From the NCBI GenBank assembly GCA_000697335.1, contig JNEM01013756.1:1-17405 (forward strand): a DNA stretch of 17,405 bases, in the 5' to 3' direction. Below the pieces are notes generated by a model. It was not told the origin of the DNA, did no database searches, and saw only the letters and a program-made list of their open reading frames with translations. Source of the stretch: Conidiobolus incongruus B7586. Lineage: Eukaryota; Entomophthoromycota; Entomophthoromycetes; Entomophthorales; Conidiobolaceae. Positions 10,247 through 17,405 of the stretch are shown piece after piece (positions within the stretch are counted from its first letter, which is position 1; each line of letters starts with the position of its first letter). A program made the translations under genes and the position numbers.

Positions 10247-10251
10247 CGTGA
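10247..10251. repeat. 5-bp target-site duplication (cgtga), tRNA-side copy
   Basis: Third copy of cgtga. It covers -10 to -6 of the mature tRNA-Glu and is separated from it by tacaa. Confidence 0.85.
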
Positions 10252-10256
10252 TACAA

Positions 10257-10328
10257 TCCGATATGGTCCAGTGGTTAGGATTTCTCGCTTTCACCGAGAC
10301 GGCCAGGGTTCGATTCCCTGTATCGGAG
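10257..10328 (+). tRNA. tRNA-Glu (anticodon UUC)
   Basis: The cloverleaf is complete in 72 nt: acceptor stem TCCGATA/TATCGGA, discriminator G at 10328, anticodon stem TCTCG/CGAGA (10283-10287, 10295-10299) and loop CTTTCAC with anticodon TTC at 10290-10292. The T arm carries the B box GGTTCGATTCC (10307-10317), and the D arm TGGTCCAGTGG gives the A box. There is no intron and no encoded CCA. Transcription should begin a few bases upstream, at or next to the LTR target repeat, so the LTR stack replaces everything natural upstream of about -10. The internal Pol III promoter should still work. Confidence 0.97.
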
Positions 10329-10341
10329 CTGGAACAATATA

Positions 10342-10346
10342 TTTTT
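10342..10346 (+). terminator. Pol III terminator of tRNA-Glu
   Basis: A run of five T begins 13 nt after the mature tRNA end. The 18-nt trailer ending in this run resembles that of the tRNA-Thr gene. Confidence 0.8.
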
Positions 10347-10824
10347 ATCACACTATTTTTAAATATTTTATATAATCTCTATTTTTTTATTTTATAATTT
10401 TAGATTTTCAATTATTTAGTATATTGATATCAATTTAAATTTTCTCTATACTTTAGTTTTAAGTAAAAATTCTGTGAATATAAAAATTGATTTAATAAAT
10501 ATTAATAACTGATATAAACTCAAAATAAATGATATAGTAAAAAATTAGTTTAATTATTAATTATTATTTATTACTTATTGGTGATTCAGGATGAATATCA
10601 ATAAAAAGGTCAAATGAAATATTTAGTTATATCTATAATAAATCAAAGGTGAAAGATTAGAATGGGTGGAATGACTATATCGAAGAAAGTAAACAATTTT
10701 TTAAATGTTTTATTTGAAGAATTGAATGGGAAGATATGTGAATTGATATATATAAAAGCATATATATATATATATATATATATAAATACAAATCTCTGAT
10801 TATGGTTAATTAAATTCTTGAATG
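10347..10824. other. AT-rich spacer with a (TA)n run
   Basis: The stretch between the tRNA-Glu terminator and the second LTR stack has no coding or RNA signal. It contains a (TA)12-13 dinucleotide run at about 10760-10785. Its right end is the original upstream flank of the tRNA-Thr gene. Confidence 0.55.
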
Positions 10825-10829
10825 TAAAT
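10825..10829. repeat. 5-bp target-site duplication (taaat), outer copy
   Basis: The word taaat directly precedes the TGT end of copy C. An identical copy stands at 11386-11390, and a one-mismatch copy (tagat) at 11924-11928. Confidence 0.75.
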
Positions 10830-11385
10830 TGTGGCTGATATTGCCTCTTCGAGCGTCATCAAGGACACTGAAAAGCCATTGTGTAGGCCAGATTGTGAAG
10901 TATGGTGCCTACAAACTCAGGTAGGTTACTGATGATCAGTTCACCAGCCATCCGGCCATGATTACTGTTAAATGGGGCGTTGAAGAGGACGACTAAATCA
11001 GCAGCAATGGCAGTGTAAGAACCTGACATGCTAAGAAGGCAAAATCAGAGAATATCAATAGGAATGGATGTAGAACGGGTAATAAAATATGTCTAAAGTG
11101 AAGCTATAGGTGGCTCCTTGAGTATGCTTGGAAGCAGGCTTTAAGTAGGAAAATAAGGTTTATTTGTAAAGTAGAGTAGAGAAAGCCCTTATAGAATTGA
11201 CTGGGAAGTGTTGGTATAAGTAGGCCATGACAGATCAATAAAATGGTCGTAAGAACATTTGGATATTGGGATATCAAAGGGTTAGAACCTTAATCACAAC
11301 TAGTTGGAATTATGTATATGGATCAATTTGGAGGATTATTGGTTGGGGAGTGTGATAAGGTATGAATTACATAACATTTGTGAAT
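10830..11385 (-). mobile_element. Solo LTR, outer copy at tRNA-Thr (copy C)
   Basis: A 556-bp solo LTR of the same family, read on the minus strand. It aligns along its length with the other copies, including the AATAAA region and the frame region starting at 11029. It is the most decayed of the four: one terminus no longer shows the canonical end and its frame is broken in at least two places. Even so, the 5-bp repeat taaat is perfect on both sides. It resembles copies B and D more than copy A. Decay and outer position agree that it is the older of its pair. Confidence 0.75.
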
Positions 11386-11390
11386 TAAAT
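11386..11390. repeat. 5-bp target-site duplication (taaat), middle copy
   Basis: This is the only sequence between copies C and D, and it is identical to the outer copy. It repeats the arrangement of the first stack. Confidence 0.78.
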
Positions 11391-11923
11391 TGTGACAATT
11401 GCTATATTATTGACACCTTCTCTCCCTCATACATCACTACCAAAACCCCGAGATTTCCCAACTTCCACATGCTCCGAGAACCAAATGTGTTCCTATAATC
11501 ATGTTCCTAATCTATCATGACCTACTTATACCAATATTTCTCCCTCAATTCTACAGCGACCTCTCTCGACTCTATTCTACAAATAAATCATATTTTTCTA
11601 CTCTAAAAACACCGTTTTTCCGAGCGCACTCAAAGAGCCACATAAAGCTTATTTGAGATCTACCCCACTAATCGTTCTACATCCATTCCCACTGATATTC
11701 TGTGACCTGCTGCCTTAGCATGTCGACCCCTCATACTGCCACTGTTGCTGCTGATCTAGTCTCCCTCTTTAATGTCCCATTCAATGCTAATCATGAACGG
11801 ATGGCCAGAGAACTGATCATCAATAACCTACCTCAGTTTGTAGGCACAATGCTCCACAATTTAGCCTACACCATGGCTGTGTCAGTATCATCGATGACGC
11901 TCAAAGAGCTAATAACCGCAACA
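11391..11923 (+). mobile_element. Solo LTR, inner copy at tRNA-Thr (copy D)
   Basis: A 533-bp solo LTR in the forward direction. It starts TGTGACAATTGC and ends ...CCGCAACA, so the TG...CA ends are kept. The word acaccttctctccctca near its start matches the same place in copy B, and an AATAAA site (caaataaatc, about 11579-11588) is conserved. A 68-codon open frame from 11720 (MSTPHTAT...) reaches the last LTR base. There is no internal region. It lies against the tRNA-Thr gene and is inferred to be the younger insertion of this stack. Confidence 0.8.
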
Positions 11924-11928
11924 TAGAT
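11924..11928. repeat. 5-bp target-site duplication (tagat), tRNA-side copy
   Basis: It matches taaat at four of five bases and covers -10 to -6 of the mature tRNA-Thr, with the gap tccgg. This is the same distance as at the tRNA-Glu gene. Confidence 0.7.
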
Positions 11929-11933
11929 TCCGG

Positions 11934-12006
11934 GCCTTCTTGGCTCAGTTGGCAGAGCGTCCGCCTAGTAAGCGGAAGGTCACCAGTTCGATTCTGGTAG
12001 AAGGCA
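11934..12006 (+). tRNA. tRNA-Thr (anticodon AGU)
   Basis: The cloverleaf is complete in 73 nt: acceptor stem GCCTTCT/AGAAGGC (11934-11940, 11999-12005), discriminator A at 12006, anticodon stem TCCGC/GCGGA and loop CTAGTAA with anticodon AGT at 11967-11969. The A box is TGGCTCAGTTGG (11941-11952) and the B box is AGTTCGATTCT. There is no intron and no encoded CCA. A34 would be read as inosine, the usual eukaryotic threonine decoder. The long open frame crossing this gene (11940-12305) is accidental. Confidence 0.97.
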
Positions 12007-12019
12007 TTGAAACAATACA

Positions 12020-12026
12020 TTTTTTT
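12020..12026 (+). terminator. Pol III terminator of tRNA-Thr
   Basis: A run of seven T begins 14 nt after the mature tRNA end. Confidence 0.85.
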
Positions 12027-13979
12027 GAATCTAACTTTTTCCACATATGTGCTATTAATACTATATCTATTTTCATTTTTAATTATATTTTACATTTAAT
12101 ATTCTTTTACTATAATATTTTAAATATTAGTCTATATAATATTAAATATAAAACATATTCATTTTTTATTTATTCATATCTTAATCTATTAGCCACTATT
12201 ACAATAATTTATCTTATAAAAAATCTCAAAAATTTCATAAATGTAACAAAAATTGATAATTTATATTTATTTATGTGGTTTTTGGTTTTGTATATTATAA
12301 TATAAGTTTCTCTTAATTATTACATATAAACAATATGCTAATTTGTAAATTTTCATTTATTCACATTTTTCTATTTGCAAATTCATATTCTATCTATTTT
12401 ATAATAATAAAGTTAAATTTTTTCTACTGATATTCATATTTCATTATTTCATCTTTTTATAATCATTCAATAATGGGTATAATTTTATTTGCTATAATGT
12501 TTTTTATATCATAAAATTAAAAACACATAATTTTTATTGGTAATTATTTAGTCACACCATGTGTTCAATAGTGTTAACTCATTATTAATACGGCTCATGA
12601 CCAAATTATCATAATTAAAAAGGTGTCAATAATATTTTGAAAATAAAATACCGTTATAGAATAATTTATAAAGTATTATATTTTTCAATAAAACTAACTA
12701 TTATGAATTTGAATCATTTTTTCATTAGGGTATTTTACCTGTTGAAATTATCAAGAACTAGCTATTATAATAATTTGTGTTCTAAGAAAAATAAATTTAA
12801 AAATCTATTAAGAACAATTATCTTATATCAATAAATTACCAAAAACATTAAATATAAAGAAATTTGATACAAATACCACAGTGCTAGAAATTGGAATAAA
12901 ATCATTACTTAACAATATATATATATATATATATTAGTTTTTTAAGAAATAAAAATTTAATTATTATTTTATTGACATTTAATCTAAAATTTTCAATATT
13001 TATTAACAAAAGATTTAACTGATTATTGAATTATAATTATTGAAAAAATTTGATGAAATCTGGTTTATATATGAATCTCATATTATTGATCATTTTATTC
13101 CAATAATATTGCCAATTGCTAATTATAATCTATCATTACAAATATTATAACCTTATCATTAATTATATTGCAGAAAATTATTACTGTTTTTTGATAAATT
13201 AGTTAAATTATAGTAATTGACATTATTAATCAGTGTTGATTGATTAATGCCACCATTTCCTTTCCGGTTGTATTTCAAATTGTTTTTTATATAAATAACT
13301 ATGTCACACGTATACTAAGAAAATACTTAATGAATTAAGCCATTATAATAAACAAATGGATACTATACCGAAAATTCAGTTGTAGTAGCTTCACCACATA
13401 TTTAAATCTAGATTTTGGTTAATAATCACAAGATTACCCAATAATCGCCCTAGTTCTACAAATAAAGATCAATTTAATTTACCTTGAACGATTTCTAATG
13501 ACTTGTTCGATTTATTTTAGCAGATCTCTCAATAGCTAAGATAATTTGATCAATTAATTACATATAGATTTTTATAGTGAATAACATGATCTATTAGTCT
13601 CTCAATCGTACTCCCATTTTTAACTAAATCCCTTTAAAATTAGAATGATATTGTAATAAAATTTAATTATTGAAAGGTAGATTTTGTGATACATCAATCC
13701 AATTGATTAAATTTTATTAATGTGTGTTTTGATTAAAAAATTTTTTATTACTTTAATTATTGGGTGAATATGCAAGGTTAATTATGGGTTTATGGTGTTT
13801 TTTCCATCGCTCTACATTCTAAACTTGGATAAACTTATGGATTTTATGCTTAAATAAGTATGAATAATTAAGTTGTTCTCTTTAAATTTAAGTCACGAAT
13901 TGATGATTATTTTTGATTAAAATGGGAATATCATAAAGTGGCTTGATTTTAGAAATCTCTTATTTAAATTTAGAAATGT
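12027..13979. other. AT-rich gene-free stretch
   Basis: No gene can be supported. An (AT)n run lies at about 12914-12934. The open frame at 12637-12834 is a low-complexity I/L/Y/F/N/K string. From about 13240 the composition becomes slightly more mixed, but no exon structure or RNA fold stands out. Confidence 0.5.
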
Positions 13980-14534
13980 AATAAGTACTGTGGTTTCATA
14001 TTAGACATATTTCGCTGGATTATTTGTACTTAAGTTGGGAGTTAGATCATCAAAATACTCGGCTCTTTATATTGGCTTAAATTCGATAGTGACGCTTACA
14101 CTAAATGGGATTAGCTTGGAACTTGAAATCAAGTGTGATTGGATAATGGGATGTTAAATAGTAGACCATGTGGCAAGCTTCTCATTTGATTAACTTTGAA
14201 TTTCTTAGATGCCAACTGTTTTGCTCGGGGTAGAATTCAGTTAAATTGTGTAACCTGTAACTGGGGGGATTAGTAGGAGAGGAATTCTGATTCGCTGGAT
14301 GTGATATCTTATATCTATCCGTAGGCGGGGGGAATCGCTCGATTCAGGAGATGGCAAATTTTGAAATTAAGATGATGATTTCAAATTTTGGGATATTTAA
14401 ATACTACCTATCATATTTTAGGTGTGGGATTTGCGCTGGTTGCCATCTTATTTTATATTGGTTCTATTCTCTCGCATTGGATTTTTACTATTTTTAACTG
14501 ATTCAAATATTCTAACTTGAATAGTTTCATCATA
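13980..14534 (+). promoter_or_regulatory. Upstream region of the Ser-rich gene
   Basis: A clear rise in G+C precedes the frame at 14535. The block has the 10-bp direct repeat ttcgctggat at 14011-14020 and 14291-14300, an inverted CCAAT word (gattgg, about 14138-14143) and two G6 runs followed by A+T (ggggggatt near 14264, ggggggaat near 14328). It also has a near-perfect 13-bp inverted repeat at 14355-14390. Such features are compatible with a dense Pol II control region. No factor can be named, and the block could instead hold an unrecognised noncoding transcript. Confidence 0.4.
14355..14390. repeat. 13-bp inverted repeat with 10-bp spacer
   Basis: Arms CAAATTTTGAAAT (14355-14367) and ATTTCAAATTTTG (14378-14390) pair at 12 of 13 positions around the spacer taagatgatg. 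It lies about 145 bp upstream of the ATG at 14535 and could be a dimeric factor site or an RNA hairpin in the leader. Confidence 0.75.
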
Positions 14535-14885
14535 ATGGATCGTAGTATTAGTAGTGAGACAAGTTCAAGCTCTGTGAGTTCTACTTCTAGTTTGGTAAAT
14601 CCCGAAATCATATACGTGCCTCAATCTAAAGGTTATAGCACACCATTAGAAATTAAAGCTCAAGTTTGGGATTCGGTTATTAATAAGTTCTATAAGTTTA
14701 GTGCTAAGGGAGACCGTTGCTATACGGTTGGTCCAAAACTAGAAGAGAACACATTTCATTCCTCGCCTATTGTTGAAACACCGCAACAACATAAGAGAAG
14801 GACGAGAATACCTTCACCTTTTTTACAGTCCTCGTCGTCAAGTTCTCTATCTTCTAATCGCTCTTTTTCCTCTTATACTTCTTAG
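14535..14885 (+). CDS. Hypothetical 116-residue Ser-rich protein
   Basis: I do not recognise this protein. It is a single-exon frame from the first ATG (14535, context catcataATGG) to TAG. The frame is open for six codons upstream, but without an ATG. Codon and base composition stand out from the flanks, which supports a real gene. It has three parts. The first is a Ser/Thr-rich head (SSETSSSSVSSTSS, about residues 5-18). The second is a central part with ordinary composition and aromatic residues (EIIYVPQSKGYSTPLEIKAQ, then VWDSVINKFYKFSAKGDRCYTVGP, about 23-69), which may fold. The third is a tail with a basic patch (KRRTR, about 87-91) followed by runs of Ser to the end. No signal peptide, membrane segment or catalytic motif is visible. 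Like the 4591 gene it is short, intronless and Ser-rich with a GC-richer promoter, but I see no sequence similarity between the two. Confidence 0.6.
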   Translation: MDRSISSETSSSSVSSTSSLVNPEIIYVPQSKGYSTPLEIKAQVWDSVINKFYKFSAKGDRCYTVGPKLEENTFHSSPIVETPQQHKRRTRIPSPFLQSSSSSSLSSNRSFSSYTS

Positions 14886-17405
14886 TAATCATCGATTTAC
14901 GCATTATTACTGACCTAATGTAATTATTTAATTTATGTATTATCTTGGACTAAGGCATACGACACCAAAAATCAAGCTATCACTTTAACCACCATGTAAT
15001 TAATTTAAATAATCAAGATAAATTAAATATTATCAAATATACTAATACCAATAATTATATATATATATATATAATAATAAATTATTTTATTTTTATTATA
15101 TCTACTATAGTCATGATTAATATTTTATATTTAGGTAGATCGGAGTATATCTACACATTCAACATCAAATATATTTGTATATTGCCTATATCTCTATATT
15201 CGGCTTTATATTTCATAGATCTTATTGTGTTGAAACTTCATATTTTTTAAAATGAATTAAAATGATTCCTGATTTCTGTTTATAGTAATCAGCACCTCTA
15301 TAAAATATATTATAAAAGTGATAGGTAAGCAATTTGACTCTTCTGAAGAGTATTGGATGTATCTGAATGCTTGAACTTTTATAGTTCAGTGAATAAATTA
15401 ATACCACCTACACAAAAATCAGTCATTTCGCACTAGATCAAACGATATAATAATTAAATTTCCATCATTCGTTTTCAATTTATTTTAAATTTATCCACCT
15501 ATAAGAGACAGCAATACTTTAAAAGTAAATACCAAAGGTCTTCAATTTAAAGCTCACTTAGATCATAAGACTTCCATACCCTTAAAATGATATAAAATTA
15601 TCTTTCTCAAATCCTATGAATTTTGTTAAACTTTGACTTAATTTTCTTGCTTTATTACTCAAGTCATCATCTCCATATTTAAATAATAACCACATTTTAA
15701 CAGCTCTGTTTTGAAATTTATCCAATTAAATTCATTTTTTATACCTATCAAATTTTTGTTTAACGTTAATAATCTAATAATCTTTTTATTAATTTTTTAA
15801 GTTTTACCCCTTGTTTTTAAAGAAATTTAAAGGTTTAATATCCTATCATTTTTTCCCTATTTTCAAAATTATAAATTGTGAATTTTATTTTAAAAGTGAA
15901 ATGATATAAACCAATAATATTTAATTGATTTTAAATTGATTTTGTTTATGTGAAATGTTACTTTATATAAGTTGAAATTAATAAAATGTAATAATAGAAA
16001 ATATTCAATAAATCTTATTAATAATTTTATAGTTAACTAAAATGCATAATTAATCGTGAAGTTAGATAATTCTGTCTTATAATTAGATCAAACATGAATT
16101 TGGAGTATGAAATTGTGAATAATGAATATAAAATCTGTGATTGATGTCTCCAACATTTTATTTTTAACAAAATATATACTTTGAAAATTCTTAGAATATT
16201 GTATACTTTTGTAGATTATAAAATTTAAATTTATATATTACTATCTTAAATCTATAACATTTTCGTATTCAGATTTATTTGTAATATAAAATCATCTTTG
16301 TCTTCAAACTTGGTGAAAAGCATACATCTTAGAATTCATCAAACTCAGGTCATAGTATAATAAACGGGATTAATTGTTTATATTTTTGTATATAAAATAC
16401 GTTCTATATTTCGTGATTTGATTCAGTTATTACATCACAATATTCAATTTGCTTCATTCAAAGATATAGCAAATTTGATTGATGCATATTTAATAACTTA
16501 TTTCCTACTTTGGTAAAAGTAAATATTTGTATAGTTTGATAAAATATGAGTCTTATTATTACGAGATTTTAGTCATTTTAATATTTTATTTTAATATTTT
16601 TTTTTGCAAAATGAATCAGCATTTAATATTCATTAATCAAGTTAACTGTGATAATTTTCATCAAAATTGCGGGTCAATAATTTTTACCATAATAGAAAAT
16701 AATTATTTTATTTCGAATTCATCTTTTGAAATTATATAATAAAAACTTAATTAATATATAATTTTTGTTGAAAATTATTTACAATTTAAAAATTAATTTA
16801 GAAATAATATATTTAATTGATTTAAATATTTATAATTTATATAACAAAATACAAAAATTTTACCCTTAATTTATTACCAACATTATTATTAGATAAAATG
16901 AACAAATTCCAATAATTCAGTCAATGCTATTAAAGAATTAATCTGATAATTGCTATTAATTTTGTCATGTATATTTAATAATAGTTACTTTATACTTACC
17001 AATACCCATATATATAATTTATTTATTTATTATAATTATATTGATTTATATTGAATAAATTTAACCCAAATCTGTGTTAATATTTGAAATAATTTAAAAT
17101 TTCATATTTAAATCATTATTATATAGATATTCAAAAATTTTGATTTTATAACTTAAAAGCCTTTAAAGAGGATGTCATAATATTGGTATAATGATATTCT
17201 TATCCAGAAATCAATATAATAAAATATATTATATTATTATTTTATTCAGATTTTTATATAAGATAATATTTGATAATTTATATTTTAATAAAAAAAATTA
17301 TAAATTATAAATATTAAAAAAATTAATACTATATCTAACAATTATAATTTAAAAATAAAATTGGAGAAATATTAATATAAAAAAATAATTAATATTTTAA
17401 TATTT
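14886..17405. other. AT-rich gene-free stretch to window end
   Basis: No gene can be supported. An (AT)n run lies at about 15056-15072. The open frames at 15222-15407 (minus) and 16527-16739 (plus) are low-complexity products of AT-rich DNA, rich in Y, I, F, N and K, with no supporting context. There are no tRNAs, terminal repeats or exon-like blocks. Confidence 0.5.

Noticed and set aside
10043-10375. Extension of the LTR frame through the tRNA-Glu gene as one protein
   Set aside because: The LTR ends at 10246. The following codons are chance read-through of the target repeat and the tRNA.
10760-10785. (TA)n and other AT runs as replication origins
   Set aside because: AT dinucleotide runs are expected in this base composition, and no origin-specific evidence is visible.
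11304-11498. 64-codon plus-strand frame across the junction of copies C and D
   Set aside because: It spans two separate insertions and their target repeat, so it cannot be an ancestral gene.
9117-11923. The repeats as DNA transposons or miniature inverted-repeat elements
   Set aside because: Each single copy has only TG...CA ends, not long terminal inverted repeats. The copies have 5-bp target repeats, a mid-element AATAAA and tRNA-start targeting, all typical of LTR retrotransposons. The long inverted arms come from pairs of copies.
11940-12305. 121-codon frame over tRNA-Thr and downstream
   Set aside because: It begins inside the tRNA and continues as low-complexity AT-rich sequence.
12637-12834. 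65-codon plus-strand frame
   Set aside because: Low-complexity AT-rich translation with no supporting context.
15222-15407. 61-codon minus-strand frame
   Set aside because: No ATG-supported start with context, no family resemblance, and AT-driven composition.
16527-16739. 70-codon plus-strand frame
   Set aside because: Y/I/F/N-rich chance frame in the AT desert.

Overview
The window is a very AT-rich piece of eukaryotic nuclear DNA, probably from a fungus. Long stretches look well over 75% A+T by eye (not counted). The eukaryotic call rests on many tiny spliceosomal introns (46-55 bp, GT donors, TAG acceptors), on an N-glycosylation gene with a clear OST3/OST6 protein, on two Pol III tRNA genes without a templated CCA, and on Ty-like long terminal repeats sitting at the tRNA genes. 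The phylum cannot be fixed from what is visible.

Layout. Bases 1-4200 are a near gene-free AT desert with one slightly GC-richer island (about 1680-2130). At 4200-4977 a promoter-like region leads into a single-exon, GC-richer frame for an unrecognised 128-residue protein. At 5628-7467 lies a nine-exon ALG11 homologue, the mannosyltransferase that adds the fourth and fifth mannoses to the lipid-linked oligosaccharide. It is broken in several places and looks like a young pseudogene. Facing it, with stop codons only about 50 bp apart, is an intact six-exon OST3/OST6 gene (7517-8773, minus strand) for a 333-residue subunit of oligosaccharyltransferase. A gene that builds the N-glycan donor therefore lies beside one that helps transfer it.

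Bases 9112-12026 hold the most interesting structure: two tRNA genes (Glu-UUC and Thr-AGU), each preceded by two solo LTRs of one family stacked head to head. Each stack reads target repeat, reverse LTR, target repeat, forward LTR, target repeat, 5-bp gap, tRNA. The 5-bp target repeat (cgtga in one stack, taaat/tagat in the other) occurs three times per stack, and its last copy lies at exactly -10 to -6 from the mature tRNA in both cases. This is the footprint expected if an integrase is positioned by the Pol III initiation complex and hits the same phosphodiester bonds twice, pushing the older LTR outward. Three of the four LTRs keep a 68-codon open frame running to the last base of the LTR, which suggests that gag begins inside the LTR, as in Ty1. 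No full-length element is present.

Bases 12030-13900 are again AT-rich and gene-free. From about 13980 to 14885 a GC-richer upstream region with repeated motifs leads into a single-exon frame for a serine-rich 116-residue protein. The rest, to 17405, is AT desert with no supported gene.
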